A DNA stretch of 64,000 nucleotides, from positions 124,001 through 188,000 of the forward strand of contig SAQL01000009.1 of assembly GCA_004020645.1 (NCBI GenBank), given 5' to 3'. The stretch is from Mesorhizobium sp. (GTDB taxonomy: Bacteria; Pseudomonadota; Alphaproteobacteria; Rhizobiales; Rhizobiaceae). The translations under genes and the position numbers were made by a program. The notes under the pieces are model-generated. The model had not been told where the DNA came from and did not search any database. It saw only the letters and a program-made list of their open reading frames with translations. Below, one piece after another: positions 1 through 8,097 of the stretch. Every line of letters starts with the position of its first letter. Position 1 is the stretch's first letter.

Positions 1-892
1 AACGATGCTCGACGATGTGGATGAAGCGGTCGACCAGGTCGGCGCGTTCCGCTTCGTAGCGGATCTGGCGCAGATGGGTCATCGCCCTGGCGGTGTAGAC
101 CAGATTGATGCGTTGCCATGTTGCCAGGTCGATGAAGTAGCTGGCCGGCAAGTTGCGCTTGCCGTCCTTGGTCGGCGAGAGGTAGCCGAGCTGCGGCATC
201 ACATGGGTGATGCTCAACAGCCGATCGAAGTCGGTGCCGCCGATGTGGATGCCTCGGCTCGCCAGGATGTCGTCCTTGCGATCGAGGGAGCGGGCGCGCT
301 GCGGCGAGACCCGCACGATCGAGAAGTCGGACGTGCCGCCGCCCATGTCGACGATCAGCGCCAGTTCTTCCCGCGTAACATTCTGCTCGTAGTCGAGCGC
401 CGCCGCGATCGGCTCGAACTGGAAGGCGATATGCTTGAAGCCCTGGGTGCGGGCTGCGTTTTCGAGTTCACCTTCGGCCTTGGCATCGGCCTCGGCATCG
501 TCGTCGACGAACTGCACGGGACGACCGAGCACCACGCTTTCAACCGTGTCGTCCGCATCCTCTTCCAGCCTTTTCCTGAGATGGCCGACGAACAGACCAA
601 TGATCTCGGTGAAGGCGATCGATCGGGACTTGATGCGCGTCTTTTCATTGACAAGCGTACCGCCGAGTACGCTCTTCAGCGAGCGCATCAGGCGACCTTC
701 GATGCTGTCGGCATAGTTGGCAATGGCGCGGCGCCCAAAATAGGTGCGGTTGTCCTCGAAGTTGAAGAACACGGCGCTCGGCAGCGTCACCTGACCGTCT
801 TCCAGCGCCACGAGCTGCGGCTGCCCGTTCCTGACCACGCCGACGGTGGAGTTCGAAGTGCCGAAGTCGATACCGCCGAATGCTGGTCGCAT
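1..892 (-). CDS. Hsp70-family molecular chaperone (YegD-like), 3' end cut by window edge
   Basis: The reverse strand encodes an open frame that starts at the ATG at 892-890 and runs off the left edge, so about 297 N-terminal residues are seen. It opens with the actin/Hsp70 ATPase phosphate-1 motif GIDFGTSNSTVGVV. About 200 residues in comes a phosphate-2 type motif, LIVDMGGGTSDFSIV, followed by GGTDFDRLL, all typical of the Hsp70 nucleotide-binding domain. The wording resembles YegD-like proteins, which lack much of the DnaK substrate-binding part; this cannot be checked because the C-terminus is outside the window. It is probably a cytoplasmic ATP-dependent chaperone-like protein of unknown client. 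The downstream neighbour on the same strand is a membrane protein, and no operon link is evident. Confidence 0.85.
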   Translation of the reverse strand, partial: MRPAFGGIDFGTSNSTVGVVRNGQPQLVALEDGQVTLPSAVFFNFEDNRTYFGRRAIANYADSIEGRLMRSLKSVLGGTLVNEKTRIKSRSIAFTEIIGLFVGHLRKRLEEDADDTVESVVLGRPVQFVDDDAEADAKAEGELENAARTQGFKHIAFQFEPIAAALDYEQNVTREELALIVDMGGGTSDFSIVRVSPQRARSLDRKDDILASRGIHIGGTDFDRLLSITHVMPQLGYLSPTKDGKRNLPASYFIDLATWQRINLVYTARAMTHLRQIRYEAERADLVDRFIHIVEHR

Positions 893-999
893 CGCAAGTC
901 CTGTATTTTTGATTTGGGGATCGACAGCCGGTGTTCGGCCGGCCGTGGTCGCGGTCTAACCCATGAGCGTAAAAAGGGGAACCGCCTTTTGAAGAGGGT

Positions 1000-1791
1000 T
1001 TAATCCTTCCGGAAGACGAGCCTTCCGAGCCAGCCTGTCAGCATGGCCAAGGACACCGCGAAGATGCCGTACAGGAAGGAATAATCGTGGGCAACGCGGA
1101 AGATCGACTGTTCGAAACCGGACTTGCGGATTTCGAGCTGGGCGGAGCTTTCCTTGATGAACAGGCCGCTCTTGAACAGGAACGCACGGGCCTTGTGGGT
1201 GCCGACCGGAACATTGGGGGCGAGCCTGACGGTGGCGCGGAACAGGTTCTGCGACAGGAACTGCACGCCGCCGACATTCACGCTATAGAGGCCGGTCGCC
1301 GTTTTGCGCTCGCGCAGCGCCGCGGTGAATTCCTGGATTGTCGCCGGACTGTCGCCATCGTCGGCCGGCTGCATGTAGATGTTGGCGGCGCCGAGCGACA
1401 ATTGCTTGTAGCTGTTGGGGTCGGTTACGTCCTGCAGCGGTCGCGTCGTCGCCACAGAATAGGACACCGGCACATTCTCGAAGGTCTCGGACTCCAGATT
1501 GATCCAGATGCCGAGCACCCGGTCCTTGCGGCGCACGACGACCGGCCGGGCCGGCCCTTCCAGCACGACGATGATGTCGTAGCGCCCCTGGCGCGCGACA
1601 AGCGGGTCGGCATTCTCCAAAGAGCCGAAAATGGTGAGATCGGCGCCGGAAAAGCCGGCGGTGATCGAGACATGGTCGGTGGACAGGCCGATCTGGATGT
1701 TTTCGGTAGCCGGCGTCTGCGCTTTTCCCGGTGACGAGGCGGCGAACAGCGACAGCGAAGCAACGGCCAAGAACGCCCTCAAGCCCGCCAT
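1000..1791 (-). CDS. TIGR02186 family membrane-anchored protein
   Basis: This 263-residue protein has an N-terminal signal peptide (MAGLRAFLAVASLSLFAASSPGKA), a beta-rich periplasmic region and one C-terminal membrane helix near residues 238-258 (FLYGIFAVSLAMLTGWLGRLVF). I recognise it as the TIGR02186 family, which has no proven function and is usually encoded beside a TSUP (TauE/SafE) transporter, as here. The ATG shares one base with the TGA of the upstream transporter gene (TGATG at 1793-1789 read on the reverse strand), so the two are almost certainly translationally coupled. The frame stays open further upstream, but only because it reads through the transporter gene in another frame. 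A role in sulfur-anion export or sensing is inference from the partner. Confidence 0.8.
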   Translation of the reverse strand: MAGLRAFLAVASLSLFAASSPGKAQTPATENIQIGLSTDHVSITAGFSGADLTIFGSLENADPLVARQGRYDIIVVLEGPARPVVVRRKDRVLGIWINLESETFENVPVSYSVATTRPLQDVTDPNSYKQLSLGAANIYMQPADDGDSPATIQEFTAALRERKTATGLYSVNVGGVQFLSQNLFRATVRLAPNVPVGTHKARAFLFKSGLFIKESSAQLEIRKSGFEQSIFRVAHDYSFLYGIFAVSLAMLTGWLGRLVFRKD

Positions 1792-2714
1792 CAGGTCGGA
1801 TCCACGCCGGATAGGGAATAGACGTTGGGCGGCGTCACGAACAGATCGATGGCGAGCCGGATAGCAACCGCCAGCACCAGCAATGCCAGCAGCGCCCTGA
1901 GCTGCTCGCCACGCAGCCTTTGGCCGGCCTTGGCGCCGTATTGCGCGCCGGCGACGCCGCCCGCCATCAACAGGAAGGCGAGCATGACGTCGACTGTCTG
2001 ATTGGTGGTGGCATGGACCAGCGTGGTGTAGGCCGAGGTGAAGATGATCTGGAATAGCGAGGTGCCGATGACGACGTTGGTCGGCACTTTCAAGAGATAG
2101 ATCAGCGCCGGTACCATGATGAAGCCGCCGCCGACGCCCATGATCGACGATAGGAAACCGATGCCGGCACCGAGGCCGAGCACCGGGATGACGCTGACGA
2201 AAAGCTTCGAGGCCCTGAACCGCATCTTCAGCGGCAAGCGGTGAATCCAATTGTGCTGGCCGGATTTCTTCAGCACTGGCGCCGCGCCGCTGCGCGTGGC
2301 GCGCAGCGCATTGACGCTCTCGACCAGCATCAGCCCGCCGACGGTGCCGAGCAGCACGACATAGAGCAGCGAGATGAACAGGTCGAGTTGGCCGAGCCGC
2401 CGCAAGAAGCCAAAGACAAAGATGCCGCCGGTTGAGCCGACGATGCCGCCTGCCAAAAGCACACCGCCGAGCTTGAAGTCGAGCGTGCCGCGCTTCACGT
2501 GCGACAATGCGCCGGAGAAGGAGGAGGCGATAACCTGGTTGGCGCCGGTGGCGACCGCGATCGCCGGCGGTATGTTGTAGAAGATCAGGAGCGGCGTGAT
2601 AAGGAAGCCGCCGCCCACTCCGAACATGCCCGAAAGGAAACCCACCGCCGCGCCCATGGCCAGCAGCACGAAAATGTTGACGGAAATTTCCGCGATCGGG
2701 AGATAGATGCCCAC
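1791..2714 (-). CDS. TSUP family transporter (sulfite exporter TauE/SafE-like)
   Basis: This 307-residue integral membrane protein has about eight hydrophobic helices and the internally repeated TSUP signature GxxGGxFGVGGGF: FLSGMFGVGGGFLITPLLIF near residue 25 and FLSSIMGVGGGFIMVPALIY near residue 185. The family moves sulfur-containing or other organic anions across the inner membrane; the substrate cannot be read from sequence. It is the first gene of a two-gene unit with the TIGR02186 gene, whose start overlaps its stop. The 192 bp between it and podJ contains no gene that I can support. Confidence 0.88.
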   Translation of the reverse strand: MGIYLPIAEISVNIFVLLAMGAAVGFLSGMFGVGGGFLITPLLIFYNIPPAIAVATGANQVIASSFSGALSHVKRGTLDFKLGGVLLAGGIVGSTGGIFVFGFLRRLGQLDLFISLLYVVLLGTVGGLMLVESVNALRATRSGAAPVLKKSGQHNWIHRLPLKMRFRASKLFVSVIPVLGLGAGIGFLSSIMGVGGGFIMVPALIYLLKVPTNVVIGTSLFQIIFTSAYTTLVHATTNQTVDVMLAFLLMAGGVAGAQYGAKAGQRLRGEQLRALLALLVLAVAIRLAIDLFVTPPNVYSLSGVDPT

Positions 2715-2906
2715 CCGTCAGTCTCGATCAGTTTGCCTCTCGACGAATGCAACCGTTGCGGGCATTTCGCGCCTAAAAGCCTATCTCGTTCTTGCGCCGG
2801 CCGGGCGGCGAAGTCAAACCTCGCCACGCCGCCGAAACAAAAAACAACTCAATCAGTTAACAGGCAAATGTGTGGCAAAGGCGTCGTGGAAGCGACGCAT
2901 CCGCCG

Positions 2907-5900
2907 TTATTTGCGCGCAAGCAGCGCCTTGACCAGTTTTTCGTCAACCGCGCCCGTCGGCTTCAAGTCGTTGTCGGTCTGGAAAGCCATGATGGCATCC
3001 TCGGTTTTCTGGCCCATCACGCCGTCGGCATTGCCGGCCTCATAGCCGTTCTTGTTGAGAATGCGCTGGATGTTCTGAACGACCTTCTTCATGTCGACGC
3101 TGGCGGTCGTCTGCGGCGTGCCGTCCTGCCACGATTCGGGAATGTCGGCCGAATTGGCCGCGGGATCGAGCGGCTTCGCCTTCCACAGTTCGGCGGCGGT
3201 ACGGGCGCGTTCGAGCTGCTCGGGCTTGAGCGCCTTGGCGATCTCGTCGCGCTTTGCCGCCGCATCCTTGTCGCCGGTCTTGGCAACGAGCGCGAACCAT
3301 TTGTAGGAATCTTCGAGATTCTGCTTCATGCCGACGCCCTTCGCCGCCAGGATGCCGAGATTGAACTGGCTGTCCTTGACACCGAGATCGGCAGCGGCCT
3401 GGAACCAGTGCGCGGCCGATTCATTGTCGGTTACTCCGTCCGCAGCCATGGCAACGAGCACGGCGAGATTGTGCATGGCGCTGGCGTTGCCTTGCTCCGC
3501 GGCGAGCTGGTACCACGTCTTCGCCTTCTTGACGTCGCGCGCGACGCCGGTGCCCTTCTCATAGAAGTTGCCGATGCGGTATTCTGCCGGTGCGAAGCCG
3601 AGTTCGGCTGATTTCTCGTACCATTTGGCGGCCGCTGCCATGTCTTGCTTGACGCCGCGCGATTCGGCGTAGCGCGAGCCGATCTCGAACAACGCCTTGG
3701 CGTCGCCGCCGGCCGCTGCGTCACGCAAGACAGCCGGGCCGGCATCGGCTGGGATGTCGATCTTGGCAGTGGCCGCCGCCGTCGAAGCATCCGCAGGCGT
3801 GACCGTGCCGGTCATCTCCTGGGTCGCGGGGGTGGCGGCCGGCGCTGGGGCCATTGGCTCGACGTCCGCAACCGTAGGGCCCGCAGGTGTCGACGCTGTC
3901 ACGTTCGCCGCCGCATCGGTCGGCGCCGTTGGAGTGATGAGCACAGCAACGGGTTCGGGCTCGGGCGCGGTGTCCATCGGCGTTTCGGCGTCCGACGGCG
4001 CGGCGAGGGCGGTCCGTGCCGGCATGTCGTCCTCGGCTACCGATTCGGACCGCTCTGCCTGCCGGACGGCGCGGGCTGGCGCGCTGTCCTGTGCTGCAGT
4101 TTGCGCGTCCGTCTTCGGCTCGCTGGCTGTACCGGCCGACGCGGTTTCCGCTGGCTGCGCGGCCACGATCGGCGCCGCATCGTTGCTCGCCATTTCGACG
4201 GGGTCGGAGACAAAGGCCTTGCCCAATTGCAGACCGGCGAGCGCCAGCATGACTGCGGCGGCTGCCATCAGGATCGGCTTGCGTCGCGCCTTGAGCAGGT
4301 CGCCGATCCTGAGCGCCTTCACCGGGCCGCTCATCGTCGATTGCCGCTTGAGAGCGTCGGCCTCGGCAGCCGCCGCTTGCGCCGCGCGTCTGGCTGCGGC
4401 GATGAAGTCGGATTTCGATGCATCGGCATTACCGGCCCTGACCGGCGGTCCGCGTTCGTCGCGCACGCGCTTCATGATGGCGTTGAGGTCGGGTGGGCCG
4501 GAGCCGGGCTCCAGCGGCCGGTTGGCAACCTTCGGATCCAGCGGCTCGTCGAGATCGGCGCTCGGTATCTCGACATCAGGCACCGAGCCGGCAAGCGGTG
4601 GAACGTCTGCCTCCTTCTTACCCTTGAAGACGCGCGCCAGTCCGCCGAGCATCGACTTCCGGCCGCCGGGCTGCTCACTTTTCTCCGTCACCGTATCCGA
4701 ACCAAGCGCCGCCATGGCCGCGGCCGCAGCGGCTTCGGCCGGCGTGCGCGGTTCGCTACGCGAACCTGGCTCATTGCGCATGATAGCAGCGGCGCGGCTG
4801 TCAAGGTCGGCCATGTCTCCAGTCAGCGGCAATGGCTGGTCGATATCCATCGAAGGCGCGTCCTGGACCGCGATCTTGGAGGCTCGTGCCGCCCGTGCGC
4901 GCACCGGCGCAGCAGGCTGCGTGAACTCGCTCGCGGCTTCGGTCGGCTCGCCGGTTTCCAGCGAGCCCAGTCGGTCGACGATCTTGAGCAGCGTGTCGTG
5001 GATGGCCTCGAAGGTCCTCGAATTGCGCTCATCGGAACGGCGCGTCAGTGCTTCGAGCGTCTTCAGATCCTGGGCGAGGCCAGAGACGGCCGCCGTGTTG
5101 GCACTGGAGCCGGCCAGCGAACGGACGGCGCTCTCGGCTGCCTCGCGCGCAGCGCTGAGGATGGAATCGCGGGTGCCAGCCAGCGACTTCTCGATTTCGT
5201 TGAGACGAGGGCTGATGTCCTCGAATTCCGGCAATGGCGTGCCGGGCTTCGAAAGATGCGCCGACAGACCCGCGACTTGCGCCTCCAGGCTGCGGATCAG
5301 GGCCGGGTCGATGCCGGCGACTTGTGCCGCCGATGAATCCAGCCGGCTTGAAATATCTTCGAGGCGGCCTTCCAGGCCACGGATCGCCGCTTCGCTTGCG
5401 GAATCGGGAACGCGCGTTTCCATGCGCTGGGCCAGCGCGCTGAAGCGGGCGTCGATGGCGTCCATGATGCCGGCGCCGTCGATCTGCGGCATGCGCTGGT
5501 CCAGCCTGTCGACGACTTCGTCCAGCCGGCGCTCGAGATCACGAAACAGCATGTTGCCTTGTTCGATCGCGTCGCCTTGGCGGCGCTCCATCATCCCGGA
5601 CAGCACGTCGAAACGTTGCTCCAGCCCCTGAAAGATATAGTCGGCGTCCGGCATGGCAGGTGCCCGGTCGATCTTGTCGGCAATGAGCGCGATCTGCTTG
5701 TCGAGACGCTCCATCGCCTGCTCCGGCAAATTGGCCCGGCCGGCAAGATCGTCGACCCGGCTCGACAGCATGTTGAGGCGGTCGATGACCTCGCCGCTGG
5801 GGTGAACTTGTGTGACTTCCTCGATCTGCTGGGCAAGCGAGGCGATCCGCTTCTCGATGCGTTCGAAGGGTTCGGGGTCGAATGAATTGACCTGCGCGGC

Positions 5901-6836
5901 GACGGTGGATGCGACGATAGCGCGGGAAATCTCGTCCAGCCGCTCGTCGATCATACCAAATGTGCTGCTGCCGCGATTGTCCTGCTGCCTGGCGAAATGA
6001 TCGACGGCGCTGGCGAGCGTGCGGACCTTCTCTTCGATCGACCGCAGCGACAGCGATTCCGGCAAATTGTTGACGGCGTTGCTGATCTGTTCGAGCCGGT
6101 CCGTCAGCATCGAAAGACCGGGTGCGTCCGACCGCTTGCGCTGATCGGCATCGACACGATCCTCAAACGCGGTCCAGCGGCGGTCGAAATCGTCCCAGCG
6201 GCGGCCGACCGCCTGCACGCTCTCCTCGCGCGCCAGCGTGTCGAGCGCGGCCTTGACCTGCTCCAGTTCGAGCCGGAGCATGCTGACGCTTCTGTCGTCG
6301 CTCTTTTCGGCCAGAGTCTGGATGGCGCCGGAAAGCCGCTCGAACTCGACGCCGAGTTCGGCGCTTCCTTTGCCGCCTCCCGATTGAGCACCCGGCTCGG
6401 CGCTTGCCTGGAAAGCCCGCTCGATGTCCTTGCGCAGCGCTTCGAATTCGCGCTGCAGGCCGGCGGTCATCTGGTGGCGCAGTTCCTCGCGCAGGCCGCG
6501 CAATTCGCCGGCGATCTTGCCGACCACTGCGACGCCGTCTTCTTGGCCGCGCACACGGTCGATATCGCGGGCGATCGCCTGGTAACTCTGGTCGAAGAAC
6601 GGCTCCGGGCTTTTCGGCGGTTGCGCCGGGCGCGGATCCTCATAGGGCCGGGCGCTGGCATAGCGCGGCTCCGCGCTCGGCCGGCGCGGATCGGGACGCT
6701 CGCTCAGGTCCTCGCGCGTCCGCTCCAGCCGCTGCTCCAGCGTTTCCAGGGAACGGTTGAGCTGCTCAAGCGTGGTGTGCGGCCTGCGCTGCCTGCCGGC
6801 GTTGAGTGTATCGAGATAGGACCGCTTGCTGTTCAT
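2907..6836 (-). CDS. podJ: PodJ-like polarity protein with coiled coil, Sel1 repeats and peptidoglycan-binding domain
   Basis: This 1309-residue protein has the PodJ architecture. A long cytoplasmic N-terminal part (about 1-840) is rich in heptad-like charged coiled coil. A single membrane helix follows at about 848-870 (KPILMAAAAVMLALAGLQLG), then a Pro/Ala/Thr-rich linker. The periplasmic part has Sel1/TPR-like repeats at about 1043-1200 (A-x-x-WY/WF-x-x-A-A-x-x-G units) and a peptidoglycan_binding_1 domain at about 1250-1309. PodJ localises to a cell pole and organises polar growth and division in Caulobacter and Rhizobiales. The opening MNSKRSYLDTLNAGRQRRPH is how I remember rhizobial PodJ starting. 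Long antisense frames across the gene are GC-driven shadows. A CtrA-like site lies about 195 bp upstream. Confidence 0.8.
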   Translation of the reverse strand: MNSKRSYLDTLNAGRQRRPHTTLEQLNRSLETLEQRLERTREDLSERPDPRRPSAEPRYASARPYEDPRPAQPPKSPEPFFDQSYQAIARDIDRVRGQEDGVAVVGKIAGELRGLREELRHQMTAGLQREFEALRKDIERAFQASAEPGAQSGGGKGSAELGVEFERLSGAIQTLAEKSDDRSVSMLRLELEQVKAALDTLAREESVQAVGRRWDDFDRRWTAFEDRVDADQRKRSDAPGLSMLTDRLEQISNAVNNLPESLSLRSIEEKVRTLASAVDHFARQQDNRGSSTFGMIDERLDEISRAIVASTVAAQVNSFDPEPFERIEKRIASLAQQIEEVTQVHPSGEVIDRLNMLSSRVDDLAGRANLPEQAMERLDKQIALIADKIDRAPAMPDADYIFQGLEQRFDVLSGMMERRQGDAIEQGNMLFRDLERRLDEVVDRLDQRMPQIDGAGIMDAIDARFSALAQRMETRVPDSASEAAIRGLEGRLEDISSRLDSSAAQVAGIDPALIRSLEAQVAGLSAHLSKPGTPLPEFEDISPRLNEIEKSLAGTRDSILSAAREAAESAVRSLAGSSANTAAVSGLAQDLKTLEALTRRSDERNSRTFEAIHDTLLKIVDRLGSLETGEPTEAASEFTQPAAPVRARAARASKIAVQDAPSMDIDQPLPLTGDMADLDSRAAAIMRNEPGSRSEPRTPAEAAAAAAMAALGSDTVTEKSEQPGGRKSMLGGLARVFKGKKEADVPPLAGSVPDVEIPSADLDEPLDPKVANRPLEPGSGPPDLNAIMKRVRDERGPPVRAGNADASKSDFIAAARRAAQAAAAEADALKRQSTMSGPVKALRIGDLLKARRKPILMAAAAVMLALAGLQLGKAFVSDPVEMASNDAAPIVAAQPAETASAGTASEPKTDAQTAAQDSAPARAVRQAERSESVAEDDMPARTALAAPSDAETPMDTAPEPEPVAVLITPTAPTDAAANVTASTPAGPTVADVEPMAPAPAATPATQEMTGTVTPADASTAAATAKIDIPADAGPAVLRDAAAGGDAKALFEIGSRYAESRGVKQDMAAAAKWYEKSAELGFAPAEYRIGNFYEKGTGVARDVKKAKTWYQLAAEQGNASAMHNLAVLVAMAADGVTDNESAAHWFQAAADLGVKDSQFNLGILAAKGVGMKQNLEDSYKWFALVAKTGDKDAAAKRDEIAKALKPEQLERARTAAELWKAKPLDPAANSADIPESWQDGTPQTTASVDMKKVVQNIQRILNKNGYEAGNADGVMGQKTEDAIMAFQTDNDLKPTGAVDEKLVKALLARK

Positions 6837-7030
6837 CGATGCGCCCGTTCAGAATTACTGCTGGCTTATGACCAGTTTCCCAAAGTCCTGCCGGAAACGA
6901 ATGCGGCCGCGCGGCTTTGCTGCGGTGGAGGACCAACTTCCCGGGGTTCACCCGCGCTCCGAAAAACCGTGAGAAATTCGCTACAGGATAAACACGGGTA
7001 ACCGACATGCGCACATTTCGCCCAACGTGG

Positions 7031-7046
7031 TAAACAACGCGTTAAC
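7031..7046. promoter_or_regulatory. Candidate CtrA-binding site
   Basis: The sequence TAAA-N7-TTAAC differs at one base from the CtrA consensus TTAA-N7-TTAAC known from Caulobacter and Rhizobiales. It lies upstream of podJ, a cell-cycle-regulated polarity gene in relatives. The match was found by eye only. Confidence 0.3.
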
Positions 7047-7187
7047 TAAGCTTAAGAAGTTACAACGTTGTTGGCGGGCCGCCTAAACGCCGCCGGGCCA
7101 CGCGCTGGCCGATGCGGCAAAAAGTTCCTCCCCCACAACGCCCCCCACACAACGCCCTTGCTTCGTGAGGCGGCTATCGGTATAGAA

Positions 7188-7203
7188 TTGACGTAAACGT
7201 AAA
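7188..7203. promoter_or_regulatory. Candidate operator of the MerR regulator (autoregulation)
   Basis: TTGACGTAAACGTAAA shares the TTGACGT...AAACGT core with the much better palindrome at 7979-8000 in front of the acyl-CoA dehydrogenase gene. Occurrence of related sites in front of both a MerR gene and the adjacent operon is the usual autoregulated arrangement. Confidence 0.45.
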
Positions 7204-7328
7204 GGTGCACAGACTGTGCCGCTTGCGATTTGTTTGTTGAAACCACGAGTGGAAGCACGCCCCCGCTTCCGCTCAGGCGACGCAAGGTCCGGGACCGCGG
7301 CGCCACCAGATGGGGAAAGCCAGTGACC

Positions 7329-7790
7329 ATGAAACTTGTTTCGCCCGGCGAAGCCGCGGCCAATACCAATGACATGTCTGACAAAGCCGGCGAGGATCTT
7401 GTCCGCATCGGCGAGATGGCCAAGAAATACGGAGTTACGCTGCGCACGCTGCGTTTCTACGAGGACAAGGGTCTTCTCACTCCGCAGCGCGACGGCTCGA
7501 CCCGTCTCTACACGCGACGCGACAAGGCGCGGCTGAAGCTGATCCTGCTCGGCCGCAAGGTCGGATTCTCGCTGCGCGACGTCAAGCAGATGATGGATCT
7601 GTATGATCCGACTGGCTCCAACACCAAGCAGTTGCGACTGGCGCTCGACAAGTCGGAGAAGCAGCTTGCCCGTCTGCAGAAGCAGCGGGCGCTGATCGAC
7701 GATGCCATCAACGAGTTGAGCAACTCGATGGCGGCTGTGCGGCAGATGTTGATCGAACGTTCGGCGCCGCAGGCCAGCGCCGCCGGATAA
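7329..7790 (+). CDS. MerR family transcriptional regulator of the acyl-CoA oxidation operon
   Basis: This is a 153-residue MerR-type protein. The DNA-binding domain starts at about residue 20 with VRIGEMAKKYGVTLRTLRFYEDKGLL. The wing and the family signature GFSLRDVKQMMDLYD follow, and the C-terminus is a dimerisation coiled coil rich in Leu and charged residues. No Cys cluster is present, so a metal sensor is unlikely. Short MerR proteins of this kind (LiuR-like) repress branched-chain and fatty acyl-CoA degradation genes in proteobacteria. Here the regulator is directly followed by such an operon, with a 9+9 bp palindrome in front of it. The ATG at 7329 was chosen because GGGGAA lies upstream; the frame stays open to 7230. 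The acyl-CoA effector is inferred. Confidence 0.75.
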   Translation: MKLVSPGEAAANTNDMSDKAGEDLVRIGEMAKKYGVTLRTLRFYEDKGLLTPQRDGSTRLYTRRDKARLKLILLGRKVGFSLRDVKQMMDLYDPTGSNTKQLRLALDKSEKQLARLQKQRALIDDAINELSNSMAAVRQMLIERSAPQASAAG

Positions 7791-8097
7791 TTCGGCCTCG
7801 CCGGCTTCCGGTGAACGGCTTTCTGACGAACGAGAGCCGCGTGGCGTTGGCCGCGCGGCTCTTTCTGCCTTCCGGCTGCGTCGGGATGAATACATTTCAA
7901 TCGTTCCGCACTGGCTTCAATGGTGTAGCGCCGCTACGCTCGCGGGTGAGGTCCGGAAAAAATTGCCACATCAAAAAATTGACGTTTACGCAAACGTCAA
8001 CTTTTGCTATCCCGAACTGAACATTGGTCCGCATGCTGTCCTTGATTGATTTTTAGGGCTTGATTTCGGAGCCAAGGCCGCATGGTGGAGGAAACGC
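7791..8097. other. Intergenic region upstream of the acyl-CoA oxidation operon
   Basis: These roughly 307 bases carry no convincing gene. They contain the operator palindrome at 7979-8000 and should hold the promoter for the operon starting at 8098. The GGAGG ribosome-binding site lies just before the start codon. Confidence 0.5.
7979..8000. promoter_or_regulatory. Operator palindrome upstream of acyl-CoA dehydrogenase operon
   Basis: A perfect inverted repeat, TTGACGTTT-N4-AAACGTCAA, lies about 98 bp upstream of the first operon gene. The dyad length and spacing suit a MerR dimer, and the adjacent merR gene carries a related sequence upstream. This supports direct repression of the operon by that regulator. 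Confidence 0.6.

Larger units (their letters stand above)
6837..7328. other. Divergent intergenic region between podJ and the merR gene
   Basis: No convincing coding region is seen in these roughly 490 bases. They should hold the promoters of podJ (leftward) and the MerR regulator (rightward). Visible elements are a near-consensus CtrA-like site at 7031-7046, a 10 bp palindrome ACAACGTTGT at 7062-7071, and a MerR-operator-like sequence at 7188-7203. Confidence 0.5.

Noticed and set aside
3645..5631. Long open frames of 563 and 644 codons on the forward strand across podJ
   Set aside because: They are antisense to a well-supported coiled-coil gene, have no recognisable domain or ribosome site, and are typical of GC-rich codon patterns.
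7811..8020. A 69-codon frame in the merR to acyl-CoA dehydrogenase gap
   Set aside because: It runs through the operator palindrome, has no ribosome site and looks non-coding.
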